Assembly (NCBI GenBank): GCA_916700875.1
Contig: CAKAKS010000072.1
Coordinates: 35,317,072 to 35,381,071 of the forward strand
Origin: Sebastes aleutianus
Lineage: Eukaryota; Chordata; Actinopteri; Perciformes; Sebastidae
Length of the DNA stretch: 64,000 bases
Reading direction: 5' to 3'
The notes beneath the pieces are model-generated. The model ran no database searches and was not told where the DNA came from. It saw nothing but the letters and a program-made list of their open reading frames with translations. Both the position numbers and the translations under genes were made by a program. How positions within the stretch are numbered: the first letter of the stretch is position 1; each line of letters opens with the position of its first letter. This document shows positions 12,200-23,859 of this stretch, one piece after another.

Positions 12200-12522
12200 C
12201 CTCCCCCCTTTTGATCATACATGATCACTTAAGTAGTAGATACAAATAAAAGGTATTAGATCATGACTATCAGTAACATATTATATGTTGTAATAAACAT
12301 TAGTAAATCAAAACATCAGTAAAACAGTGACAATAGTAATCAAAGTAACATATGCCGTAAAAGTTTATATAACTCACAGGTAATTAAGCATCAGTGATAT
12401 CAAGTCGTTAAGATTTAAGATAACACGTCATCAGTTCCGTGAGGGAAAACATCTCTTAACAAAATGAGACACAGGCATCTTTGAGCAACAACAAAAGATA
12501 CAAGAATTAATGATATCAAAAA

Positions 12523-12798
12523 TTAATCTACGTTCATATACACAGATTCTTCAGTAACATTAGACGTGACATTAGACCATTCACGTCGCCATGTATGGAC
12601 TGCAGCATCAGCACGGTCACGCCTGCTTTCTTCTACCACCTGTATCAGGGTCATTTGATGTGAGACAGATTTATCTATAGCACGCATTATCAAGCATCTG
12701 ACCATTGGAATAACACAGCAACCCAAAAGACATAATATTGCTAAAGTTGTGGCACAGCCAATTAGACCAGAAACAATGAAGGATTTCCATCTACCCAA
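12523..12798 (-). pseudogene. env remnant: transmembrane subunit C-terminus
   Basis: About 91 residues contain a long hydrophobic span with cysteines (residues about 8-33) and a short cytoplasmic tail, as in the C-terminal end of a retroviral transmembrane Env subunit. A one-base frame change just upstream (about 12790-12810) separates it from the preceding env sequence. The surface subunit and most of the ectodomain are missing, so no functional envelope can be made. Confidence 0.6.
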
Positions 12799-12811
12799 TT
12801 TCCTATATCAC

Positions 12812-13171
12812 CTAACATTGGGATCGCTGCCGTAAATCCTCCAGCAATTTCATTTCTGGCTTTGCATATAAGTACCATGCATTACGACTCTTGATAGATT
12901 CAATGTCTACATGTTGCACTTCTTGCATTACCCATACGTCTTTGGTTTTGTGAGCTGGAGTGGATCTGCGTGGTCTTAATTTAGCTACGTTTGTCCCATT
13001 GTTTGAACTTGAGGGTGTCTTAGTGTTTTGTGATGCGTGTTGTGCCTCGAGCCATAACAATGGGATGACAATTAGTACAGTCAGGGTAAGAAGGAAACAA
13101 ACTGTACCGCGCAGGCCACAAAAACCTGGGTGTCTGAATGGATGCCATGGAGGTCCTTGTGGGGGCGCCAT
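12812..13171 (-). pseudogene. env remnant: leader region
   Basis: A 119-residue frame begins with a proline-rich N-terminus, then a hydrophobic segment (residues about 24-41), then a basic RPRR stretch. Its place after pol and before the Env membrane anchor suggests an env leader. It ends without a surface domain, so a large internal deletion is inferred. Confidence 0.5.
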
Positions 13172-13433
13172 CTTTGACGCGCGAGTTAACCTCCTACCAC
13201 ACTTATCTATGCGTGACCTTCTTGCAGTTTGAGAAGACTCGGGTTACTACCCTCCTCTCTCTCCCCAGCCACACAAAATAAGTGAGGTGATTGGCTCACA
13301 ACACGGTCTCCGATGCGTTCGTTGGTAGCTTGGCACGCTACTTTCCACCTGTTCTAACAGATGGTTGGAAGTCGTCGGGTTCCGGGACGCGCTTGCAGTG
13401 GCTGGCGTGGATCCAAGGGATTTCACCAGCAAC

Positions 13434-14213
13434 CTATATGGCGGTCTGGGTGATCAGGAGGACCTGGAACGGACCTTGAAACCGCCGCTGCTTCCAGTGT
13501 TTTCTCCTGAAGTCTTTGATCACCACCCAGTCACCAGGCTTGAAGTTGTGTTGTGGCGTGTCAGCTGGCGTGGGCAGTACGGCTTTCACCTGTGAGTGGA
13601 GAGCTGAAAGGGAGGCTGAGAGACTTATACAGTAATTCAACATGTTGTCATCATACCGTTTAGAGTCTAAAGAAGTAGTCCCTGGTCTAAGCCCTGTATT
13701 GGGAGGCCTCCCGTAAACTACCTCAAATGGACTCAAACCATGTTTGTTTCTGATTCGCGTGCGCATGTGGAAAAGCACAAGAGGAAGTGCTTTTATCCAC
13801 GTTAAACCAGTTTCCTCACAACATTTGCTGAGTTTTGCTTTTATGGTGCCATTCTGTGTATGGTAAGAGCAATGATATTTAAGGTCATAACCAAGAAATT
13901 CAGACATTTCTTTCATAGCTTGATGTATGAAAGCTGGACCATTATCACTGCTGAGTTTAGTGGGAATTCCCCACCGTGGGATGATTTCCCTGAGGAGAAC
14001 CTTGGCCACTGCACCTGCATCCTGTTTGGATGAAGGGAAAACTTCAACCCATTTGCTGAACATATCCACCAACACCAAACAATATTTCTTTCCTTCACAT
14101 AGTGAGAGTTCTATAAAATCCATCATCCAGTATTCAAAAGGGCCTTGGGGGGTAGGATGACCGTGCTGCGTAACCTTAGGAGCTCCAGCAGCGTTGTACT
14201 GCACATGTCGCAC
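13434..14213 (-). pseudogene. pol remnant: integrase core and C-terminal domain
   Basis: A 259-residue frame holds the integrase core: first aspartate in MMDFIEL, second in SSDNGPAF. The position expected for the catalytic glutamate reads lysine (GTIKAK), so the DDE triad is broken. The C-terminal part retains a GPF-type motif (RFQGPFQV). Confidence 0.8.
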
Positions 14214-14647
14214 CTTTTACAGTAATCAGAGGCAAAAGTTGAAAACCCTCTGGTATACCAGTTAGCATTTATGGCTATACTCATTCCTCCTTTGCCTACG
14301 TGATCTTTTCCATGTGCTAGTTTAGCATAGAATGGAAAGACTGCACGTGGAAAACATGGTTTTGAATCAGGCCCGAGCCAAATTTTGTTAGAAAATGTGG
14401 CTCCAGCTTTTGACCATAGCGCCTTCTCTGTGGCGGTAGCCAGTTGTTGGATGGTGGGGAGATCAGCACATGGGTTAATGTCAGGCTGTGAGGAGGAAAG
14501 GAGGATGTGAAACATTTCACCATCCGCAGCAGCAGCCTTTGCGGCTGCATCTGCAGAAGCGTTTCCTACTGAGACACGGTCAGAGTTGTTAGTGTGGGCA
14601 TCACATTTCATCACAGATACTTTTGCTGGCCACATTATAGCATCCAA
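14123..14647 (-). pseudogene. pol remnant: RNase H end and integrase zinc-binding domain
   Basis: The N-terminal residues match the end of a retroviral RNase H (VGNASADAAAK). They are followed by a linker and an HHCC-like zinc-binding region ending CKRCDMC. The frame overlaps the integrase core frame at 14123-14213 in a different phase, so a frameshift separates them. Confidence 0.75.
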
Positions 14648-14669
14648 AAGATCAGAAACAAGGTGGTGA

Positions 14670-15266
14670 TTAGCTACAGGTTTTTACAGAGGAGGTGAGG
14701 AAACCTCTGTGTCGCCAAAGGGCACCAAAGTCATGAACCACCCCAAACGCATAACGAGAGTCTGTGTAGATGTTCGCTGTTCTGCCCTCAGCGTGTTTGC
14801 ATGCTTCGGTAAGTGCTACTAGCTCTGCAGCTTGTGCTGAAAAATGAGATGGTAATTTGCCCGATGCTACAATTGCGTGTAGAGTGACAACAGCAAAACC
14901 TGTTTGATTGACGCCTGTTTTGTCTCTTGATGCAGAACCATCCACAAACAACTCAAGGTCAGCGTTTGGGAGAGGTGTGTCTGACAGATCAACCCTTGGC
15001 GAACACTCCTCCTCCAGAATCTGCACACAGTCATGAAAGTTTTCTGAGTCATCGCCATCTTCCTGTGTTGGGAGAAGAGAAGCAGGATTTAGAGTGGAAC
15101 AGCGTTTGACAGTGACGTTAGGCATTTCCAACAATGTGGTGTGATATCTCAACCGGCGCTGCGCAGACAAATGCGATGTCTTTTGTGTGTGCAGAATGTG
15201 AACTACAGCGTGTGGTACCATGAGTATGAGCTCAGAATAGCCTACTAAATCTCTAGGGGCTGTCAC
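14670..15266 (-). pseudogene. pol remnant: connection and RNase H
   Basis: It contains the RNase H signatures FVDGSAS, the glutamate in AAELVALTEA and IYTDSRYAFG. The frame is separated by stops from reverse transcriptase upstream and integrase downstream, so pol is not continuous. Confidence 0.8.
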
Positions 15267-15360
15267 TGCCTTCTCTACAGCTGCTACCGCTCTAAGGCAG
15301 AGGGGCAGACCTGCTGCTACTGGATCCAGTTTTGTAGAAAAATAAGCAACAGGTCTGAGT

Positions 15361-16278
15361 TTATCTTATGTTTTTGGCAGAGGACAGAAGGAACATTTTG
15401 GATTGCGCAATTCGTTTGGGGGAGAGGGATTTGCCCTCTGCTGTGATCACATGTCCCAGGTATGTTACCTTTGTCTGGACAAATTGCAATTTAGACAAGC
15501 TGGCTTTGTGACCACTGTTAGCCAGAAATGTTAATAGTGCAACTGTGTCTGTTTTGCATGCCTCCTCTGAGATGCTGGCCACCATAAGGTCGTCCACATA
15601 AGCCAATAAGACGGAACCTGATGGAAATTCTAAATTTTGCAAATTTAGGTTCAGCTGCTGATGAAAATACGTTGGACTTTCCGAGTACCCTTGTGCATAT
15701 CTTGTCCAGGTGTAGCTACGCCCCTGAAAGGTGAATGCCAACCAATATTGACTTTCAGGATGGACGGGTACGGAGAAAAATGCATTGGCCAAATCAACAA
15801 CCGAAAAATGAGTTGCGTCTGGTGGGATGAGAGACAGAATGGTATGTGGATTGGAAACTTCAGGCGTGCGCGGGTGCACTGCAGCATTCACTGCTTGCAG
15901 ATCTTGTACAAAACGCCATTCTGTTGGTTGATCCTCATCCCTGATTTTCTTAACAGGAAATATTGGAGTACGTACTGGTGAATCATTACATGGGACAATT
16001 ATGCCCGCTTTGAGTAAAGATTTAAACACTGGTGTGATGCCATCTATGGCTTCTTGTTTTAAAGGATATTGTTTCAGACAAGACCTGTAGTCTGATTTTG
16101 GATGAATTACCAAAGGTGTCGCATCTTTCATAAGTCCAACATCGTACTTATGTTTTGCCCAGAGGCAATCCGGCACCTGTGTTAATTCAGCTGGCATGCT
16201 TTCAGTTGTCATGACTGTGAACACAGATGAACCATGTGGTTTGTTCTCTAACAGTTCTACTGTTCTTTTAACTTGCAC
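15361..16278 (-). pseudogene. pol remnant: reverse transcriptase palm and fingers
   Basis: The 305-residue frame has the usual RT order: fingers, the VVDLANAFF aspartate region, YAQGYSESPTYF, and the YVDD catalytic motif in LLAYVDDLM. It breaks off shortly after YLGHVI, and most of the thumb before the connection domain is gone. Confidence 0.85.
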
Positions 16279-16730
16279 TGTAGATGTGACTGCTGTGCGA
16301 TATACATCTCTGTCCTAGGATCCATTGTTCTGCAGAAATCTGAACACCCGCATTTGCCCCGGAGCCATGTACCCAGATCCTGCCACTTTCATGATGCAGG
16401 CTTCGCCAGCGAGATGTGTGGGGTTGTTGTCTGAAAAACTCGCATGGAGGGAGTTATTTTCTGAAAGGTTCGGTCTTGGGCAGCAGAGAGAGTAACAGAA
16501 ACAGCAGCAACTGACTTTGTCCAGTAAATTTGTGTCAAACTCAACCTCTCTGGCTTTTCAATTCCGCACACCAATCTTTCTCAAAGTCTGTGTCTTTTCC
16601 TTCACTGACATGTGCTGTGCAGTGCAGTCCCTGTGGTGTCATGTAACTCCCTGCTTGTGTGCTGTGTGTGTGTGAAAATGTCATCAATTCTTCTGAAATA
16701 TGTTTGAGTCTGTTATACAATAGTTGCCAT

Positions 16731-16958
16731 TCATAGACATAGAGCAGTTCTAATGGGCCACATTTGTGTTGTGAATGGATAGTCTGGATTACTTTGTTTC
16801 AAAACCTTCACCCCATCCGGGGTGGAGTGAAGAATTATGCCAAAACAGCACATCAGATCCCTGCCCAGCAGATTGACTGGACAGTTCTTTGAAACAATAA
16901 ATGAATGTTTAGTCACCTGATTTTCTATAACTTTCATCATGATACATTGTATATACAA
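16731..16958 (-). pseudogene. pol remnant: retroviral protease C-terminus
   Basis: The LLGRDLM motif followed by a short tail is the C-terminal end of a retropepsin. The N-terminal half with the catalytic aspartate was not found in the same frame. Confidence 0.55.
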
Positions 16959-17124
16959 ACATGTCGGTTTTAGGAATCTGCTTTGAATTCCTTTTCTTTT
17001 TGGGTGATTCTGGTGTTCTATTTGTGTCTTTATCTCGTGTTTGAGTGTGTGTATGCATTACCTCATCATCCTGCTTCGCCCCGGTTGGCACCTGCTCCTC
17101 TGGGGTCCGCCCATCGCCACCGTT

Positions 17125-18066
17125 TCAGCTTGAGTCCATCTTTTCCTCAGCTACTCTCCCTTCTCTCCTGGGGTGGGGGCACTCATTCGCCCAATGTCCT
17201 TTTTCTCGGCAGTTGAAACATTCTTCTGGGTCCCAGGGACCGCGGCCTTTGCCACGCGCGGCGTTTTGGAACCTGTCTCTGCCCCGTCCTCGCCTTCGCC
17301 CTCGTGCCCCACTCGTCATTGCATTGTACATGGTCAGCTGGGCCTCGTCCAGTTTCTCCTGTTTCTTTTCCTTCTTTAGTGCGTCCTGACGTTTTTGAAT
17401 GTCTTCTTCATGCTCAGCATGTTGCAAAATATCTGCTAAGCTGCAGGATTTCCAGGTGCTGCAGGAGCGGCGACCGGCCTCTGCTTCTTCCTGATGTAGT
17501 GGAGCCATCTCCGGCGGTGGTGCGGTAGCTGCTGGAGGTGGAGGTGCCGGTGCTGGGGGTACTGGCTGTGGTGCAGCTGGGTTGTACGGTGGCAGTGGAG
17601 CGGAGTTCAGATCAGGATGCACTTTCCCAGGGTTCAGCTCGGACAGAAGAGGAAATTGTTGGTTAATATTTTGTGTTTGTGATTTTTGTTCTTTCTTTCT
17701 TTTCTCCTCTTTTTTATTCTGACTTTTTAATTGCTGTGTTTCTCTTCTCTGACATTCATCCTTCCACATTATATACGCTTTCCAATCTGCCTTAAAGGGT
17801 GCAAATCCCCTTCTCTGTTTCTTTGAAAATGCCTCATATTTCTCACAATCACTCTCTACTTTTCTCCGTAGCATCTTCTTCAGTTGTGTTAATTGTCTGT
17901 CACTCAAACTGCCTTCTTCTGGGAATCCCAGTTCCACCCACACACCAAACTGCTTACAACTGCCAGGATATCTTTCTTTCATAAACTGGCACAATGGTGA
18001 CAATTTATTTGGATCTTTTGGTTCCGGCTCCGAGCATTTACGTTGTTTACTTTGCAAAGATTCCAT
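17125..18066 (-). pseudogene. gag remnant with nucleocapsid zinc knuckle
   Basis: A 313-residue frame starts with a matrix-like domain. It continues through a lysine-rich and then a proline-rich region with a degenerate late motif (LPPYNP), then a charged segment resembling the capsid C-terminus, and ends with an arginine-rich CCHC knuckle (CFNCREKGHWANEC). It is much shorter than a gammaretroviral Gag because most of the capsid N-terminal and middle region is absent. Confidence 0.8.
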
Positions 18067-18360
18067 CTCTAGTCCTAACTTTCCAAGTTAGTTAACTAAG
18101 ACACGTCTGTCTACCCCCTAAGTGCTTCTGTTTAACCTTGGAAGTCCAGTTAAACACCACACAGTCCAGGTGAGAGTTGCTAGCCCCGGACCTCCCTGCT
18201 TCACTGCACTGCCGGCGCAGAAGAAGAGGCTTTTAACTAAAGTGCACTTCTACTAATTTATTTGACTGATTTCAAATGTCTCCCTTTAAACAATTTAAAT
18301 TCTTTCTCACCGTTTTTGGTTGCACGCGTTTTGGTTCTTGTCTCGGGGATACGAAGAACA

Positions 18361-18646
18361 CATAAGAACAAAGAGTCAATGGTTAAATTCAATGCACTTG
18401 ATTAGAAAAGGAATTTCCCAAATGAAGGCACACTCTTGTCTCAGACATGAAAGAGAAGAGTTAATGTGCAGGCTAGGCTATATTTCATCCTTACATCATT
18501 TCAGGCATTGTATGAAAAAGGACAGTTCATTAATATCAGGGGTTCGAGTATAGTTCAGCGGAAAGGGAGCCAGTCATTCTTTCTATAACACAGAGAATCA
18601 CACTTAATACAAAGGTTATACATTAATGATAATTTCTTCCTCTACA
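18361..18646 (-). repeat. 5' LTR remnant (U3 portion)
   Basis: It matches the 3' LTR U3 (11960-12199) apart from about 46 extra bp near 18450-18500. The match ends where the TATA box of the 3' LTR begins, so R and U5 have no counterpart here. Sequence 18067-18360 is then leader or a different R-U5. Confidence 0.75.
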
Positions 18647-18651
18647 ACAGT

Positions 18652-19540
18652 CACACCTGTTTTACTGCTCTGATGCAGATAGGGCCCAGTCAGGCACTGT
18701 GTACACTCATAAATGGTATCATTAAAGCCCTTGACCATCAAAACTTAAGGGTAGACATCATATTTTCTGTGTCATCATGTTTAGTTCAGGAGATATGATG
18801 CAAAATACATAATTTGGTTATGGTGGAAAGTAAAATGGCTGCCATGGCTACCTGGAGGCGTTTTTGCGATGGCTCCATATCTGAAAATCTTCAGGGCCCC
18901 AAACTGTTCAAGTGTACCAAGTTTCATGCCTTTGTGAAAAAGTGAACATCATTTTCACATATCACCTGGACTATAATGCATTGCTACCGAATCGGGACCT
19001 CATCAGTTGTAACATGTTTATATTGACAATGAGGTAAGAGTGGGAAAATATAAAATAATGGATTATTTCCTTTATCCTCCTCCTACGAGACAAATGTCCT
19101 CATGTCCTGGGCGCTGGATCTTGGCCACTGCTCTCTCAGATGATTACCAAGACCATTGTTTTATTCCCACTTTCAGACTAGGGAGGACCGGCACTGTACC
19201 TGTTCTTTGCTCTGGTAAAATCATATTAAAACACTTTGTGACCATATAACAGATTATAAGAGCTATTGTGAAAATATACTTGTAGTTAGATAATGTGGTC
19301 TTTGGAACTACTTAACCCATAAATGATAGATATGTTTGAATGGGGGAAATACATATCCTTTATAACAGCTCAAAGTAGCTACACTTTTAATACAATTGTT
19401 TCTCAACTCTTTTTGTAGCGGCTCAGCTGCACATTCTTACTTTGTTGGAACATATCAAGAAGCAGCAAATGCAGCTTGCTGCTGCTGTTAATCATCTTGC
19501 TGCAAGAACGGGAACGGAAACTCCTGTGGCTGAGATGCCT
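18652..19540. other. Unassigned repetitive DNA
   Basis: No gene is recognised. The segment 19256-19350 is repeated directly at 20589-20687 on the other side of the LINE. Confidence 0.5.
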
Positions 19541-19544
19541 CATA

Positions 19545-20589
19545 ATTATATTATATTATATTTCCTTTATTGTCATTGTACAGGTACAACGAAATTGAGT
19601 TTGCAACTCCCCATCACATACACGATGCATTAAAAGACAGTCTATAAATATAGGGTACTGTATAAAGACAGCTATGAGGTTAGTGACCAGTGTTGTATGT
19701 GCAAACTGTCATGAAGGGCAGTAAAAGTAAGTAGACAATCTGAAACAATATAAAAGTCAATGATTATAATAAATAATGAAATACATAATAAATAGTATAA
19801 TCAGTCAGCATGTGCAATATCATAAAAAAATGCAGTTCAAAGTACAATTGCAGTCAAGGTTAAAGTGCATGATAAAATACAATAAAATAAAGTGCATTTA
19901 GTCCATGTAGTTATGGAAGGGGGGGGCCTTTCATAACTGCCATAACTCCATAATGGGGGCGGGGGGGGGGGGGGGGCAAGCGAGAGAGCAGGCAGCACAG
20001 GTGGGGGCGTGCAGCACAGCCCATGCAGTCCATGATCCATGTACTTATGGGAGGGGGGGCAGACAGGCAGCCATGGTTCCTTTAGAGGACTGGTTCAGAG
20101 CGTGTATGGCTCTGGGTATGAAGCTGTTCCTCAACCTGGAGGTGCGGGCGGAGAAGGCCCTGTAGCGCCTGCTGGATGGTAGAGGCTCAAACAGATGATG
20201 GTGTGGGTGTGTGACGTCCTTGCAGATGTTGACTGCTTTCTTTTGGCAGCGTGTGTTGTAGACGTCCTCCAGGGCTGGGAGCTGTGTTCCGATGATCTTC
20301 TGTGCTCTGGAGATGACACACTGGAGTGCTTTTCTTTCGGCTGCTGTGCAGCTGATGTACCACACAGAGAAACAGTTTGTGAGGATGCTGTCCATGGTGC
20401 AATGATAGTAAGACACTAGCAGTAGTTGGGACAGACCAGCTTTCCTCAGCGTCCTCAAGAAAAACAGCCTTTGTTGTGCTTTCTTAACAAGTGCAGTGGT
20501 GTTAGTGGACCATGTGAGGTCTTCTGAGATGTGAATACTGAGGAACCTGAAGCTCGACACTCTTTCCACTCTGTCTCCATTGATGTAGA
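19545..20589 (-). mobile_element. LINE fragment (L2/Rex-like), 5' truncated
   Basis: The frame at 20569-20045 is a C-terminal reverse transcriptase region of a non-LTR retrotransposon, with the recognisable LVKKAQQRLFFLRTLRKAG and FEPLPSSRRYRA segments. The left end carries a 3' UTR whose 'acaatgacaataaagg' tail is typical of fish L2-type elements. Upstream RT and endonuclease are missing. Confidence 0.75.
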
Positions 20590-20599
20590 TTAGAGCTAT

Positions 20600-21210
20600 A
20601 ATGAAAATGTACTTGTAGTTAGATTATGTGGTCTTTGGAACTACTTAACCCATAAATGATAGATATGTTTGAATAGGGGAAAATAGTACTTTCTGTTACT
20701 CAGCTCAACTCTGTCAAAGGTGCCTTCCAGCAGCTCAAAAGCTGCCACACCAACACATCGCAACCTCTATATTTAACATTTAGAAATATAAAAATGATTT
20801 TCTTCTGTGAGTGTAACACAAGCTGTTAGATTTAGGTTTTGAACTTCAGTGTAAGCAGTTGAATAAAACATTACACAGGGAAATGAGAGCACACAAGCAA
20901 CATTGTTGCATTTAGCAGTTTAATGGCAAGTATTCATTTAGCAAGAGCAGGAATTTGTGCATTTTTCTTCAATAAATTCCAACAACACAAGTCTCAAAAA
21001 ATAATTGTACAAAGTAAATAATATGTTGCTGGAGAAGTGTGTAAAACATAAGCCCACAGTGATCAAACAAACCCTAAGCATAAAGTTAAGGATCATAGAG
21101 AATGTGTAGCTATATGTTGTATATTATCTAATTAATTCAGTTGTGCTAAGAGAGTTAGAAGGTTTAAAGATGGAAGAATGCTTTCTCCCAGTAGTTAGAG
21201 AACAACCACT
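20600..21210. other. 3' flank of ART copy 2
   Basis: Non-coding; no exon seen. It begins with the second copy of the 95-bp direct repeat. Confidence 0.4.
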
Positions 21211-21216
21211 GGGCGC

Positions 21217-23650
21217 TCACCCATTATGCACAACTTTGCAGTTCAGTCTGCTCTCTACCCCGGCACTCTCCAAGACAAAGACCCTTTTACAATCTTCCAG
21301 ACCTTTAAATTTACCATTACTTATCTCAGTAATATTGAACATCTCGTAGGGAGGGATGAGCACCTCTTCCTCGTCTTCATATTTTGAATAGTTTTTCAAA
21401 GAAGCACCTGAACAGGTCTTGATTTTAAAGCAGGTCTCATTACCAAACTCTGTCAAGTCTGTTTTGTTAGAGCTGGAGGCAAAGGAGCCAAACCAAATTA
21501 TTTGGTTGACTTTGCCACTGAACCTATTATGGACTCGTCTGTAAGTAGTGTGACAGTGGTTATTGTTATTCAAGATCTGTATGGCAGATGTCAGCAGGTA
21601 ATGTAAAGAGTGGAACTGGAATGAGGAGCCATATTTGCGCCTTTCTGTCCGGACTGCATCATTGAAAACCTCGTACACACCGTTCCCTGTATAAACACAG
21701 ATTGCGTGCATGTGATCTTTGGTTAGAGCCTCATCCTTTCTCTCTTTAAATTTCTTGTCAGCACAAACTGTTGCGTTCTTCCAGGCACCTGACAATGGGA
21801 CCTTGGTCGTTTCTTCTTCAATGTATTTGTTCTTGACTGTTTCCATCATAGCGGCATCGCAGCCACGATACATGTCATCAACCGAATCTTCAACCATGCT
21901 CAATGGGATGTCCTTGTTGGTATCTCGTAGAGTGAAGTCGAAGCGGATCTAAAAGGGAAACAAAGACAAACATAATTAAACAGACACTGTTAAAACCGTC
22001 CTTTACTACTATGAGCTTCTATATAGAAACCTGGCCTGGATGGTGAAAGTAATTTCCTGAGTGAGGATTGAGAGCAGGTTTTAAAATTGGAGCTGTCATG
22101 CAGACATCCACCGTCACACATTTTATAGAGGAGGCCAGAACCCTCAAAATTTGGGATCCAAGTAACTCTGCAACTAAAACAACTGCTAACACTTGCACAA
22201 TGTCCCTCTTTGTTTCATAAGTACCAGGGCTGTCAAAGTGAATTCGATAATAACACGTTAACGCAAATTAATTTTAACCCCACTAATTTCTTTAACGCAT
22301 TAACGCAACTTGTGATTTCTAGGTTGTAGCGGGATCAGTTTTAAAGCTAGGGTGAAGATACTGGTATCATATGAAACTAAAAACCTAAGGAATCCATTTG
22401 TAGTAACCATGTCATACTAACTTGTTGCGAAGGAGGCTAAAAAAACATTTCAAACTTGCGCTAAATTGTGTCTCGGAAAAACTGACTTGACCTCTGACCT
22501 GAAGGTATGTGAGTTAAAATGGGTTCTATGGGTACCCACGAGTCTCCCCTTTACAGACATGCCCACTTTATGATAATCACATGCAGTTTGGGGCAAGTTA
22601 TAGTCAAGTCATCACACTGACACACTGACAGCTGTTGTTGCCTGTTGGGCTGCAATTTGCCATGTTATGATTTGAGCATATTGTTTTATGCTAAATGCAG
22701 TACCTGTGAGGGTTTCTGGACAATATTTGTCTTTGTTTTGTGTTGGTAATTGATTTCCAATAATAAATATATACATACATTTGCATAAAGCAGCATATTT
22801 GCCCATGTTGATAAGAGTATTAAATACTTGACAAATCTCCCCTTTTGGTACATTTTGAACAGATAAAAGATGTGCAATTAATTTACGATTAATCCTGATT
22901 AACGATGGATGATCATGCGCTTAATCGCGATTAAATATTTTAATCGATTGACAGCCCTAATAAGAATATATAATCAACAGCAGAACAATGGTTATACCCA
23001 TGCAACAAATGCTATATGCAAAATGCAGGTTCTGTTATGATAACTGGTCCTTCAATCTGTTTGATCGCATTTTATTTACACTCATGCACTTGATCTCTAA
23101 ATTAAGAGCATTGATCGTTAACGATTATATTGATAACATTTTAATGTAGACAAATATTTAAAAAAAATATTACATCCATAGAGCTTTTAGTAAAGTGCAG
23201 AAGAAAAGTATGACTTTTCCTCAAAAACATTATTAGGACTGTGAAATAATCATTTAAAAAATGTTTGTGGGTCCAAAATGAATGTTTTATTTAACTCTGT
23301 GTAAGATATCTGACGTTCGGTTCCCACTTCTAACTTCAAGGCTTGTGAGACAGTAGTATAACGACTTCAGCATCTGTGTCGTCAGTGATCAAGTTGCCAG
23401 TTAATGTGGAAAAAACAGCTGAGTTTGACACTGTTGTCTCCATCAGGCTGTCCAAAGTTATCAATTCTACCTTTAAACTTTTTCTGATGTGGTTCACTGT
23501 TTACATTTTATAAATTTTTGAGAAACCGATTTCCATGTGCTCCACTCACCGGCATGGCGTCTGCAGGCAGCATCCAGCAAAGGAGCAAACAGAATGGAGC
23601 AAAGATCAGCATGTTACCCTTCATCACTGCGGTCAGGAAAACTGTTGAAT
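21217..23650 (-). CDS. Mono-ADP-ribosyltransferase (ART), copy 2, intact
   Basis: This is a predicted secreted arginine-specific mono-ADP-ribosyltransferase. Coding exons on the minus strand are 23624-23550 (signal peptide, 25 codons; exon starts at 23650) and 21948-21217, joined in phase 0 across a 1601-bp intron; predicted length 268 residues. Key residues are intact: YRRV, FASSS and the ExE in EEEVLIPPYE. There is no hydrophobic C-terminal tail for a GPI signal, so a soluble secreted enzyme resembling ART5 is inferred. It is a tandem duplicate of copy 1, about 12 kb away, the gap being filled by a provirus and a LINE. A TATA box and non-coding exon lie just upstream. Whether the orthologue is ART5 or another ecto-ART cannot be settled here. 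Confidence 0.85.
22225..22959. mobile_element. hAT-like MITE in the ART copy 2 intron
   Basis: The ends CAGGGCTGTCAA and TTGACAGCCCTA are inverted and characteristic of a common vertebrate hAT MITE with TTAACGC and GATTAATCG internal ends. Copy 1 keeps only the right-hand part (about 10735-10815), and an internal fragment lies at about 43286-43585. Confidence 0.75.
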
Positions 23651-23734
23651 CTATGAGCACACACATGAAACAAGTCAACAACAATGAACTGCATCACAAA
23701 AATGTACGAAAGCTGATTTGAAGGCTCAACTCAC

Positions 23735-23825
23735 CAGCCTTCAGAATGAGAAGATGTTGCGCACTAAGTGAACCCCGAAGGTGGAAGGTCTTGATCAGAG
23801 CACCCGTCCTCAGCGTGTGTTCAGG
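23735..23825 (-). other. Non-coding first exon of ART copy 2
   Basis: Its donor is at 23735 (GTGAGTTG). It is conserved in copy 1 and a diverged counterpart exists in copy 3. The 5' limit is inferred from the TATA position. Confidence 0.6.
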
Positions 23826-23837
23826 ACTCATGGTCAA

Positions 23838-23855
23838 CTATATACAGTATATACC
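23838..23855 (-). promoter_or_regulatory. TATA-type core promoter of ART copy 2
   Basis: The minus strand reads GGTATATACTGTATATAG about 30 bp upstream of the inferred start of the first exon. The equivalent region is absent from copy 1. Confidence 0.6.
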
Positions 23856-23859
23856 TTGC

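Larger units (their letters stand above)
11797..18651 (-). mobile_element. Endogenous retrovirus (gamma-like), decayed provirus
   Basis: A provirus in minus orientation is bounded by the 5-bp direct repeat ACAGT (11797-11801 and 18647-18651). In its own direction: U3-bearing 5' LTR remnant, leader, gag, protease remnant, reverse transcriptase, RNase H, integrase, env remnants, polypurine tract (about 12200-12212) and complete 3' LTR. Every gene is shortened or interrupted. The single CCHC zinc knuckle in gag and the GPF-type C-terminal integrase motif suggest a class I (gamma/epsilon-like) lineage. No primer-binding site could be assigned. It lies between the two intact-looking ART copies and reads in the same direction. 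Confidence 0.9.
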
